A stretch of 64,000 nucleotides of DNA from the NCBI GenBank assembly GCA_003956705.1, contig QZCP01000368.1, positions 1-64,000 on the forward strand, in the 5' to 3' direction. A program made the translations under genes and the position numbers. Source of the DNA: Brevipalpus yothersi. Lineage: Eukaryota > Arthropoda > Arachnida > Trombidiformes > Tenuipalpidae. Within the stretch, counting starts at the first letter, position 1, and each line of letters starts with the position of its first letter. The notes beneath the pieces were generated by a model, which saw only the letters and a list, made by a program, of their open reading frames with translations, was not told where the DNA came from and made no database searches. Positions 23,532 to 33,312 of the stretch are shown here, piece after piece.

Positions 23532-24665
23532 TTATGGTGATTCACTTTGAACACAATGTTGTCCCTTTGAATTCATGCCATTGGTTTCAGCAATCTGAGC
23601 GTAAGAATCATCACTCAAAGCTTTTCTTGACCACTGTACTCTTGCTTCTGGAATCATTTGACTTTGTGGAAAGCAAAGCTTTCTGATCGAACATGCCAAG
23701 ATACAGAAGAGAAGTAGTATCATGAAACCACAGGCAAAACCAATGAGATAGGCAAGATAGCCCATATGTTCGAAAGGAATAACTTTTGTTCCCGACGCGT
23801 ACTCATTGCCAGAGAGATTAGAGAGATTAACTCTGTCAAAAGTTCTATTTTTCGTAGATATATTCGGATTCACAGGAGCATGGCATGCATCACGACAATC
23901 GTTACAGGAACAAGATTCTCTACCTGGACCAACTGTTTCGTTACAGGAATAAGCAGCTTTATCGAGAGGGATGTAAGTTTGACCATTACTCATGATGGGT
24001 TTCGAATTCCAATGGACAAAATTAATCCAAATGGTATAGTCTTTGGAAGTCATATCATTACGATGATAGTTGATCGAATGAAACCATGCATATCGATTAC
24101 AATTCCCTCCATTTTTAACGGAACACATCGGTATATCACTGAACTCAGGGGATCTATGCATGTCCCTGCAAGACTCATAAGCAGTTTGACTAAACTCATT
24201 AGATATGAAATAATCAATATATATATCCAGTATATCACTATAATGTTTTGAGCGAGTCTTGTCGACTCTTATGAATTCTGCTTGACGAGGGGAACATATT
24301 AGTTGGCAGAATATCTCTTTAAAATTCAACCAACACGCTGGACACGTGAAATAGCTTCTGTAATAAACGAAAAACTTTTTCAAATGATGAACCTCTTGTG
24401 ATGCGCAACAGAGTGGTGTTCCATCATTCACATTAAGTACAGAGTTGAAAAGTGATGGGCACATCTCATATAAAATGCGCTTATCTCGTAAATAAAGATC
24501 ACGATACGAAGAACTATCCATATACCATGTGCCATAACCGCTAGAATAGTAGGAGCCAAGGCTACAGCGTCGACCTGTGCTAGAATCTGAATTAACTAAT
24601 TGAATCAATTTAAATGAGCACAGAAGAAAACAAATGCATTTTGAAAAGCAACTTCCGAGCTTCAT
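23532..24665 (-). CDS. NPC1 N-domain-only membrane protein 6
   Basis: A single-exon frame of 377 residues starting with a signal peptide. It holds RRC, CPSLF, LCCASQEV, CPACWLNF, IFCQLICSP, YESCRDM, MCSVKNGGNC and CSCNDC. C31 and C42 equivalents are both absent, and Gln79 is replaced by Glu. A sequon-rich linker leads to a membrane helix near residue 320. The tail carries WSRK and DDSYAQIAET, as in gene 2. A GA microsatellite (24788-24818) lies about 120 bases upstream of the ATG. A partial copy of this 5' region, microsatellite included, sits at 54793-55230 in the opposite orientation. Confidence 0.87.
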   Translation of the reverse strand: MKLGSCFSKCICFLLCSFKLIQLVNSDSSTGRRCSLGSYYSSGYGTWYMDSSSYRDLYLRDKRILYEMCPSLFNSVLNVNDGTPLCCASQEVHHLKKFFVYYRSYFTCPACWLNFKEIFCQLICSPRQAEFIRVDKTRSKHYSDILDIYIDYFISNEFSQTAYESCRDMHRSPEFSDIPMCSVKNGGNCNRYAWFHSINYHRNDMTSKDYTIWINFVHWNSKPIMSNGQTYIPLDKAAYSCNETVGPGRESCSCNDCRDACHAPVNPNISTKNRTFDRVNLSNLSGNEYASGTKVIPFEHMGYLAYLIGFACGFMILLLFCILACSIRKLCFPQSQMIPEARVQWSRKALSDDSYAQIAETNGMNSKGQHCVQSESP

Positions 24666-24785
24666 TGTTGTTCGAATGTTCTCTCTTGGAAAAATTTTCG
24701 CTAACTTATATCACAATTCAAGTAATGTTAGAGTGAGGATTGATTTGAATAAGGACTCAAGTTTTGAAACTGAGCATTTCTCTGC

Positions 24786-24787
<2 letters not shown>

Positions 24788-24818
<31 letters not shown>
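24788..24818. repeat. GA microsatellite in the gene 6 promoter region
   Basis: A pure GA run about 120 bases upstream of the start of gene 6. The same arrangement is kept in the fragment at 54793-55230. Confidence 0.9.
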
Positions 24819-24819
<1 letters not shown>

Positions 24820-25168
24820 AGAAAACACGAAAAATTCCGAGAGTGCTAGTCAAGGGGGTTGATTCCGATTTCCATGATTTGAGTGTGGGAGTTTCCTATT
24901 TTCTCAGGGCTCTGGAAGGAAGAATTAGAGCAGAGAATCACATGTCAATTTGTGCCACTTTTGACTGTTCATAGTTTCCAAAATGACTCTATCGGACGAA
25001 TCTGTATTTGTATCAAACTCACTCAAGTTAGTCCTAGTGATAACGAAGTGTGGTGTCAGCGTTGGAGAATGACTGGGATAGAAAGTATCATAGTAGTTCG
25101 ATTGGATGCTGAATAAGAGGAGCTAGTTTCCAGAGCTTATTGTGTCTTCTGAGGTCCACTCTTAATGG

Positions 25169-25541
25169 NNNNNNNNNNNNNNNNNNNNNNNNNNNNNNNN
25201 NNNNNNNNNNNNNNNNNNNNNNNNNNNNNNNNNNNNNNNNNNNNNNNNNNNNNNNNNNNNNNNNNNNNNNNNNNNNNNNNNNNNNNNNNNNNNNNNNNNN
25301 NNNNNNNNNNNNNNNNNNNNNNNNNNNNNNNNNNNNNNNNNNNNNNNNNNNNNNNNNNNNNNNNNNNNNNNNNNNNNNNNNNNNNNNNNNNNNNNNNNNN
25401 NNNNNNNNNNNNNNNNNNNNNNNNNNNNNNNNNNNNNNNNNNNNNNNNNNNNNNNNNNNNNNNNNNNNNNNNNNNNNNNNNNNNNNNNNNNNNNNNNNNN
25501 NNNNNNNNNNNNNNNNNNNNNNNNNNNNNNNNNNNNNNNNN
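25169..25541. other. Assembly gap (N)
   Basis: This is a run of 373 undetermined bases. It abuts the AGAAAG hexamer array at 25542, so the gap is probably more of that array. Confidence 0.95.
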
Positions 25542-25709
25542 AGAAAGAGAAAGAGAAAGAGAAAGAGAAAGAGAAAGAGAAAGAGAAAGAGAAAGAGAAA
25601 GAGAAAGAGAAAGAGAAAGAGAAAGAGAAAGAGAAAGAGAAAGAGAAAGAGAAAGAGAAAGAGAAAGAGAAAGAGAAAGAGAAAGAGAAAGAGAAAGAGA
25701 AAGAGAAAG
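25542..25709. repeat. AGAAAG hexamer array beside the gap
   Basis: About 28 perfect copies of the AGAAAG hexamer, beginning at the gap edge. Open frames through it are artefacts. The unit is the same as at 2743-2838. Confidence 0.97.
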
Positions 25710-25895
25710 TATCTTTAGTCTATTGGCATCACACATTTTATTTGAAAGTAATTCTTTAACTTTTAGTTAATTTCAAAGAGAATTAAGCTTCGATTTTCGA
25801 ATTGAATAGGTATCCTATCTATTATAGATGACTTTCAGCTAGCTGATGATCCAATTAGAGCTGATGGGGTGATTTGAATGCATTCATTCGAGTCT

Positions 25896-26765
25896 CTAAG
25901 CAGTTTTTACATGCTGGAGAGCGAATAACAGAACACTGAGATAACAAGCAATGAAGTACACTATAAAACTTCCGGAAAAAAATTCAAGGCTAAGAGGAGC
26001 AGTTTTGGTATCTTGCTTCGATATTGTCGTACAATCAGGACTGGCCCTTGTTTTCAGAGAGTTTTGGATAATTTCAACGCCGAACACTTTTTCTCGCTTA
26101 CCGAAACCCATTTTCAACATAGCATAACCCCACTGGACAAGCTTTTATTTCTTCTCTTTTGCTAAATTTTTGTGATAAAATTGAATATCTAGTGACTGGA
26201 TAGTCGGTTTAGAGGAAAACGAAAGCTGTCCATAGGATTTTCCTTCCAATATGCAGGCAAGTTCAATTGAAGATAATGTGCTGTAATCTTCTACCAGCAT
26301 GAAAAGATTCGAGTGATTCTGGACCCATGCACTTGTGGTCAAATAAGGGCCATGGTAAAAATGTTTGCGAATATCTGCTCTCGATGCCTCGGGAGATACT
26401 TCGAAATGCCCTTTGCACACTTCAATTGAAGGAAATTGGAAAGTGTAATTGTTCTTGATAATGTCTTCGAACGTTTCGACCTTAGTTTTCTCAAGCTGAC
26501 TGATTCGATTGATTTGAATGGAGCAGCCAAAGAGCACCTGAGTCAAGAAGGCCAATAAAGTTAACGTACCTATGATTAACATTTGACTCGTCCCTTTGGC
26601 TACGATACTAGCAGGGTTGCGCAGAAATATGGTGATAATATACCAAAAATTATTCATAAAACCAATTTTGTAGAATAATCGCAGGTATATCAGTAATAAG
26701 CCAAGATAAATACCGAGAAACATTTCAGATGCTGGATCCACTTCTTGAACAACATCTTGTACCGA
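25896..26765 (-). pseudogene. IR-like receptor pseudogene D (family 1)
   Basis: The minus strand reads from the first membrane helix through the pore segment, second helix, lobe S2 (VETFEDIIK, SIELACILEGK) and last helix of an IR-like protein. One in-frame TAA at 26145-26147 interrupts it, and the sequence continues in the same frame beyond the stop (LVQWGYAML). The S1 lobe is absent, because a stop lies just upstream of the first helix. It is more diverged from copies A-C than they are from each other. Confidence 0.75.
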
Positions 26766-27887
26766 TAATATTGTTTTTTGGATTTAATTGTCCTGGAGCG
26801 ATATTATTTTTCTTTCGCGAAACAATTTTTTCTCGAATGAAAAGTAGGTGAAAATTTTGAAATAATAATATACTCTCAATTGCTCAACAAAGGAAATAGA
26901 AAATTGTAATTAAAAAATGATCAATAAAGACTAATCATATTTTCTTGGAATAGCTCTATGAGAATATCCTCAATTGGCTAATATCAAAAGTTTTCATCTT
27001 TGATGTTTCATACTCTATTTCTCACAAGATTCTATCGAAAATGTGAGAAAAGTCCATCAGGCAAGTGAAAAAAATCATGAATACATGTTTAATGAGTTTG
27101 TCTTCATGAATGGGAGAGTTTTGTTAGCGAACTTTTCATTATTGATCAGTCATTCATTCTCTTATATCAAGAGTATAGAGAAACACATGACTCTAGGAAA
27201 TTAGGCAGCCAGTATCATGAGTTTCAAAAGTTAGAATTAGTTTATTCAGAACACAATGATTCAGATATTCCCACATTATTTTCATCTGAATGGTCCATGT
27301 GGATGAAAATTATTCGAAAAGTTTCCAAGATCGCTACCATCAGATTCGTGATACCTCGACAACTGTAACTGGTTGGAGATGATTGCGGATAAACAAATAA
27401 AAAATATTCTCAAATGTTTTCATATGATTTTAGAAAAATAAACTGAGAGTTTCCCGATTCGACTATCAAAGTTGACCTTCATGAGAAATTTTTTACTAAT
27501 CATTGGGGAGCAAAATCTTGGATCTTTTTCGAATACATAAGCAGCATCTCTCTCCACTACTAGAGTATAAATTGTCGTATGACATTTGATTTTCGAGGAA
27601 AATTTGATTTATTGTGTAATTGACTGTATGGATGATGGATAACAGAAAATTGGTTATCAATAATCTGACGGTTTCCAATTCATTCAAAAATATATTTATC
27701 ACATTGCGATACACATTCTTATGGAAATTTTTTTCAGAAAGCAAGGACAATGAAGAATAAGAGAGTTTAACCCAAAGTGTTAAATTCCGTGAGGATGCAA
27801 TTTCTTTGAGCGTTCACTTCCAGTTGAATTTTATAACATGTGTCATTTGAATGTTTATATCTATCATCGAAATAGAAATTTCTAGGA
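26766..27887. other. Intergenic, 3' side of NPC1_N-like gene 7
   Basis: From about 27440 onward the sequence is duplicated at 30400-30850, downstream of gene 8. Both copies hold a minus-strand frame (27496-27750 and 30492-30767) with a shared HKNV-RNV-NIFLN pattern, but frames shift between the copies and no product is recognised. They are probably a shared 3' flank or a relic. Confidence 0.45.
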
Positions 27888-28817
27888 TCATGTATCACTC
27901 ATCTCAAAACTTTTCATTCTTTCATGGCTCTGATGTCTATGAAATCTCATTATGATTATAACAGAGACAAATACCATTATCATAGCCAAAACACAACCAA
28001 TCAAACTGATTGTAGACCATGAACACTCTGAAGAACTCTTCTGCACTCTAGAACTATGACAGGAATCTCGACAATCATTGCATGAACAGGATACCTTATC
28101 TTGGCCAATTTCTTCATCACACCGATAAGCCTTTTTATCAAGTGGTGTGAAAGTTTGTTGATCCTTAATGTTAGAGTAGGAATGGTTGTGGATGAAATCA
28201 ATCACAATAATAGAGTCTTCCGGATCAATTTTGTGAAAGACCATGGAGTGTAACCATTCATCACGATCACATTCTTCATCACTTTTCACAGAACACATCG
28301 ATAATCGATTGAAATCTCGAGATTCATGCATGTCGCGACAAGATTCGTAAGCAACTTGACTAAATTCCTCGGATATAAAATAATCTATGTGTTCCATTTC
28401 ATGTCTATGAGTACGATTTCTGATAACTCGAACAAAGTCTGCTTGGTACGGAGAACATATCAATTGACAAAATATTTCTCGAAAATTGAGCCAACAAGCA
28501 TTACAAGTGAGATACTTTCGATAATGCATCAAAAATTTTTTCAAATGGTTGATTTCACGCGATGAACAACACAGGGCACCATCTTTCATGTTTACCGTTG
28601 ATGTAAAGAGTGATGGACACAGGTGATGTAAAATCTGCTTGTCCCGATTATGAAGTCTCCGAAATATATTCGATGGATTGGTATGGACCAAGGGACCCCC
28701 TGGATTCAAGGCAACACTTAGAGCACAACGTCGATCACTAAGCTGCCTGGAGCCTAACGAATTGATGGGTCCTAATAAACCCAAGAACAGGATAGAAGAC
28801 ACAATCAGAGATAGCAT
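27888..28817 (-). CDS. NPC1 N-domain-only membrane protein 7
   Basis: A single-exon frame of 309 residues with a signal peptide (about residues 1-22). Landmarks are RRC, CPSLF, LCCSSREI, CNACWLNF, IFCQLICSP, YESCRDM and CSCNDCRDSC. C31 and C42 equivalents are both absent, and Gln79 is Glu. The linker is short, the membrane helix lies near residue 275, and the tail is short and basic (FHRHQSHE) without WSRK. The closest relative is gene 8, with an almost identical last 60 residues. A conserved upstream block (ACGATACATGATGCATG, about 28930-28990) is shared with gene 8. Confidence 0.86.
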   Translation of the reverse strand: MLSLIVSSILFLGLLGPINSLGSRQLSDRRCALSVALNPGGPLVHTNPSNIFRRLHNRDKQILHHLCPSLFTSTVNMKDGALCCSSREINHLKKFLMHYRKYLTCNACWLNFREIFCQLICSPYQADFVRVIRNRTHRHEMEHIDYFISEEFSQVAYESCRDMHESRDFNRLSMCSVKSDEECDRDEWLHSMVFHKIDPEDSIIVIDFIHNHSYSNIKDQQTFTPLDKKAYRCDEEIGQDKVSCSCNDCRDSCHSSRVQKSSSECSWSTISLIGCVLAMIMVFVSVIIIMRFHRHQSHERMKSFEMSDT

Positions 28818-30065
28818 TATGGGGCAAAATATTTTCGAATAATCAAAGAAACAACTGAATGTTCAATTGTTCAACAGCCACGGACAAACTGTTGTGGAAG
28901 AGATGAAGAATAACACTGACTGATAACCACTAGAGAGTTTATATATAACGATACATGATGCATGTAATGATATGATTTGAAACTTCCTCCCGTTAAAAGG
29001 AATTTGAAAGGAAGGAAGAATCTTGTACCGATGAATCTTCTGTGTAAATATTGGTCATCAGAATGCATTGCATACATCACAAGAAATGGTCATCAAATTA
29101 CAATCATTCACAAATCCAATGAATTTTTTTCATTTTCATGAACTGATTCTCAAAGTTCTTCAAATAAATAGCCAAAAATTTTGATGGTCTATACATTTGA
29201 GAAGGTGAAGAAGACGCAGCTCCTAAAGTGATAATCAATTTAATAATTATTTTGACAAAATTGTTTGCCAGTCGATCTTTAATCTCAAATATCCCAGATG
29301 AATTGTCATGGGATCATAGACATTTGTGTCCCAGTACAATCATAATCTCTGACGATTTTATTCATGTTCTTGAGAGCATTTTGATTGAGAATTCATCAGT
29401 AATCACTGAGAACCCTCAGAATATCATTGAACCAAATCATTTTGAATGGGTTGCTCAGGAATTTTTGCATACTGAGACCCTTATTTAGGATGAGGTGCAA
29501 AGAGCTAGTTGAAACTGCATATACCCAGTTTTAGTGATGTATACAGCTTCTGAAGATCCGTTCATCAGGATGTGACTCTTTGGCAGTATGGTTCTGCATT
29601 CGTATTTTAATGTGATCTCTTATCGATATATCAGTGTGTTTATTGATATTCAAAAGTTTTTATTTGATCGGTGTCTTACTCATAGAGTTAGTCACAGTTC
29701 AGCGAAACTTATCAAATTGATCATAGAAAGAGAATTGTCTCTCTCTCTCTCTCTCTCTCTTTCTCTTTCTCTGTGATTGCGAGATCAATTCAATCTAATT
29801 TGGTGTGCTTATTTTCGTTCTTTTTGTTGGAATTTTTCTTTCCAATGATAGTTTTTCTTTGCTCTGATGTGGTCTTTGTCGAAAAAATGTAATAAACAAA
29901 CTTCAAATCATAAAACTCTATAAATCAGATCAGCAGAATGACGCGAATTAGCGGATGCATTAAGTTGAGCATCAAATATCCAGAGACTTTGTTACCATTA
30001 AAGTTACAACTGATGAGGTTGCATGCAAATGATCTGATTTGATCACCTATTACATTAAGGAATTA
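28818..30065. other. Intergenic upstream of gene 7
   Basis: It is a diverged duplicate of the region upstream of gene 8 (31789-33300). An 86-residue plus-strand frame (29228-29488) is not preserved in the duplicate and is probably not coding. A CT microsatellite lies at about 29736-29771. Confidence 0.5.
29736..29771. repeat. CT microsatellite
   Basis: A short CT/CTTT run. A shorter pyrimidine tract lies in the duplicate region near 32750-32775. Confidence 0.8.
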
Positions 30066-30385
30066 ATTTCCGGTGATCATTACGTTATCGATATAGTATC
30101 AAAGGTCTCTTCAAGTTTAGAAATGCTTAATTTATCCTCCTCATTTCTTCTTGACCAATGTATAGCCTTGGTTGCATGAACAATTCGATTAGTCCACTGC
30201 AAAGGCCACACTTTTACAACAATTAGTATAACCAATAGAAAGGTCAACAATATCAGTATGCATACAAGAATTGCTACTGTTGTTTTACTTGCACACTTCA
30301 CCTCCAACACTGAACTTTGATCGATCGCAATTCTGATGATTGCTGTGATTGACAATTCTGAGTGGTGGATTTAAACATGGGCTTA
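30066..30385 (-). pseudogene. 3' fragment of an NPC1_N-like gene (gene 9 copy)
   Basis: The minus strand encodes only the region just before the membrane helix, the helix itself, and the WSRRNEEDKLSISKLEET tail. It is nearly identical to the end of gene 9 (33313-33560). Nothing of the cysteine-rich domain is left. It is the truncated second gene of the duplicated unit. Confidence 0.88.
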
Positions 30386-30849
30386 CGAATTTGAAAAGAG
30401 ATAAACTGAGAATTTACCGTTTCGACTATCAAAGTTGATCCTCATGAGAGATTTTTCACTAATCATTGTGAAGCAATATCTTGGATTAACTTTAAATACA
30501 GAGGCAATATCTTCCTTCACCTTTAAAGTTTCGATTGTTGTACCATGTTTGATTTTTGAAAGAAAAATTAGTTAGATTTATTATGTAATTGATTGTATGG
30601 ATGATGGGTAACTGATAATTGTAATCAATAATTTGGTGATATTCCAATTTATTCAGAAATATATTCATTACATTGCGAAACACATTCTTATGGAAATTTT
30701 CCAGAAAGCGAAGAAAATGAAAAATAAGAGGATTCAACCCAGGGAGTTGAATTTCATGAGGACCCAATTTCTCTGAGCTCCCACTTCAAGTTGAAACATA
30801 TGACATGTGTTGCCTGAATGTTTATACCATCATTAAGAAATTTCTAGGA

Positions 30850-31788
30850 TCATGTATCACTCATCTCAAAACTTTTCATTCTTTCGTGGCTCTGATGTCT
30901 ATGAAATCTCATTATAATCATGACAGAGGCAAATATCATTATCATAGCCAAAACACAACCAATCAAACTGATTGTAGACCATGAACACTCTGAAGGACTA
31001 TTCTGCACTCCAGAACTATGACAGGAATCTCGACAATCATTGCATGAACAGGATACCTTATCTTGGCCAATTTCTTTATCACACCGATAAGCCTTTTTAT
31101 CAAGTGGCGTGAAAGTTTGTTGATTCTTAATGATAGAATCGGAATAGTTGTGGATGAAATTAATCCAAATACTGTAGTCTTTCACATCACCTTGGTGATA
31201 GTTCATGGAGTAAAACCATTCATCTCGATCACATTTTTGACCATTTTTCACAGAACACATCGGTATATCACTGAAATCTGGAGATTTATGCATGTCACGG
31301 CAAGATTCGTGAGCAACTTGACTGAATTCATTGGATATAAAATAGTCAATGTAGAGATTAAGTTCAATTTCATGTCTATGGGAACGATTTCTGATAACTC
31401 GAACAAAGTCTGCTTGATACGGGGCACATATCAATTGGCAGAATATTTCTCGAAAATTGAGCCAACAAGCAGTACAAGTGAAGTAATTTCGATAATGCAT
31501 CAAAAATTTCCTCAGATGGTTGACTTCATACGATGAGCAGCACAGGGAATCATCCTCCACGTGTACTGTTGATGTGAAGAGTGATGGACACAAATGATAC
31601 AAGATCCGCTTTTCCCGATCATACAGTTTTTGAGGTATATTCGATGGATTCGTGTAGACCAAGGGATCTCCTATGTTCACGGCAACACTGAGAGCACAAC
31701 GCCGATCATTAATCTCTCTGGAGCCTATCGAATTGGTGGGTCCAAATAAACCCAAGCAGAAGACAGAGGGCACAACAAGAAATAACAT
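30850..31788 (-). CDS. NPC1 N-domain-only membrane protein 8
   Basis: A single-exon frame of 312 residues with a signal peptide. Landmarks are RRC, CPSLF, LCCSSYEV, CTACWLNF, IFCQLICAP, HESCRDM, MCSVKNGQKC and CSCNDCRDSC. The C31-C42 pair is missing, and Gln79 is Glu. It is the duplicate of gene 7, almost identical over the membrane helix and tail. However, the middle (RDEWFYSMNYHQ) is closer to gene 1 than to gene 7, so the ectodomain may have been patched by gene conversion. Confidence 0.87.
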   Translation of the reverse strand: MLFLVVPSVFCLGLFGPTNSIGSREINDRRCALSVAVNIGDPLVYTNPSNIPQKLYDREKRILYHLCPSLFTSTVHVEDDSLCCSSYEVNHLRKFLMHYRNYFTCTACWLNFREIFCQLICAPYQADFVRVIRNRSHRHEIELNLYIDYFISNEFSQVAHESCRDMHKSPDFSDIPMCSVKNGQKCDRDEWFYSMNYHQGDVKDYSIWINFIHNYSDSIIKNQQTFTPLDKKAYRCDKEIGQDKVSCSCNDCRDSCHSSGVQNSPSECSWSTISLIGCVLAMIMIFASVMIIMRFHRHQSHERMKSFEMSDT

Positions 31789-33312
31789 TTTGTTGCGAAA
31801 AGTTTTCGTCGAAAACTCGAAAACTTTAGTAACAATACAATCTTCAATTGTTTCAGAACCACAGACAAGCTGGTATGGAAGAAATAAAGAAAGCTACTTA
31901 CAGAATGATAACTTCCACTAGAGAGTTTATTTTGAACGATACATGATGCATGTAATGATAAGATATGGAACTTCCTCCTGTTGAAAGAATCTCGTGCCGA
32001 TGAATCTCTCTCTTTCTCTCTCACCCTGTTGCTGTGTAAATATTTTCGCTTTCATCATGAAAATGCATTGCATACATCTCAAGAAATGGTCATCAAATTA
32101 CAATCATCCACGAATCCATTGAACTTTTCCTTATTTTCATGAACTGATGCTAAAAGCTATTCAAATAAACAGCCCAAAACTTTGATTGTCTGTGCGCTCG
32201 AGAAGGGCAAGAGAAGACAGTTTCCAGACTGATAATCAATTTAGTCACCATTTTGACAGAACTGTTTGCCAGTCGATCACAAATATCTCACTCAGATGAA
32301 TCGGTATGGGATCATAGACATCTGAAGATTTGTGCCCCAGTACAATCATAATTTGAGACGCTCATGGGGATTACTCTTTCAGTTTCCCTCAGCAAAACAC
32401 AGTGTCATATCCATAGCCTCTAACAATCTCATTTTCATGCGAGCATTTTGATTGAGAATGCATCGGTAATCAATGGAAACACTCAAAATATCGTTGCACC
32501 AAACCAAATTATTTTTGACCAGAAAACTCAGGAATTTTTACATGCTGGAAGCCTTTTCTAAGATAAGTCGTAGAGATTGAAATCTGGTTAACACGCTGTA
32601 TACCCAGATCTGGTGATGTAAACAACTCCTGAAGATCTGTTCATCAGAATGTCATTTCTTGATAGTACAGTTCCATGAAAAGTGAAGCTAAGCCTACCGT
32701 TACACGAACTGATAAGATCTCATCACCTGGTCAGTTTCTTGCAAAAGATTTTCTCTCTCTTTCTTCCTTCCGCTTCCTCTTTCACATTTCTGCTCTCCTT
32801 CTGTATTGTTTTAAAAAAAAGCTTTCATTAAAGCAACCGAAATGCTCCGCATTCAGAGCATTCGTCATTGAATATGTTCTCTTATCGATGCATAAGTGTT
32901 TTTATTCATTTTTAAAAGTTTTTATCAGCATAGTTATCATAGTTCAGTGAAAACTTTCAAGATTGATCATAGAGGGAATGAATTTTTTATCTGTGACAGC
33001 GAGATTGATCCAGTCATATTTTACATTGTATGTGAGTATCTTTGTGCTTTTGATGGAATTTTTCTCTCGAAAAATAGTTTTTCTTTGCTTTAATCGTGTG
33101 TTCTTGACGAAAAAAATGTCATGAAAACAACTTTAGCTCTTCCATAAACTCCATGAATCAGATCAGCAGGATGATGCAAATCAGCGGATGCATTTAGTTG
33201 AGCATCAAATATCCAGAGAATTTGTTACCATTAAAGTTACAACTGATGAGGTTGCATGCAAATGATCTGGTTTGATCACCTATTACATTAAGGAATTAAT
33301 TTCCGGTGATCA
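31789..33312. other. Intergenic upstream of gene 8
   Basis: It is the diverged duplicate of 28818-30065. It contains the block near 31918-31980 that is shared with the gene 7 upstream region and with 41611-41680, and small pyrimidine tracts. A 91-residue frame at 32675-32950 is probably fortuitous. Confidence 0.5.

Larger units (their letters stand above)
27440..30385. repeat. Duplicated two-gene unit, copy 1
   Basis: This block (3' flank, gene 7, upstream region, then the 3' end of a gene 9 copy) parallels 30400-33560 (3' flank, gene 8, upstream region, gene 9). The offset is about 2,971 bases at gene 7/8 and 3,233 bases at gene 9. In this copy the second gene is reduced to its last part. 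Confidence 0.8.

Noticed and set aside
25137..25770. Long frames running through the N gap
   Set aside because: They consist of undetermined residues and hexamer repeat.
27496..27750. Minus-strand frame with a counterpart downstream of gene 8
   Set aside because: Frames shift between the two duplicates and no domain is recognisable; kept only as part of the duplicated flank.
32675..33093. Two overlapping plus-strand frames
   Set aside because: Not preserved in the duplicate region at 29500-29900.
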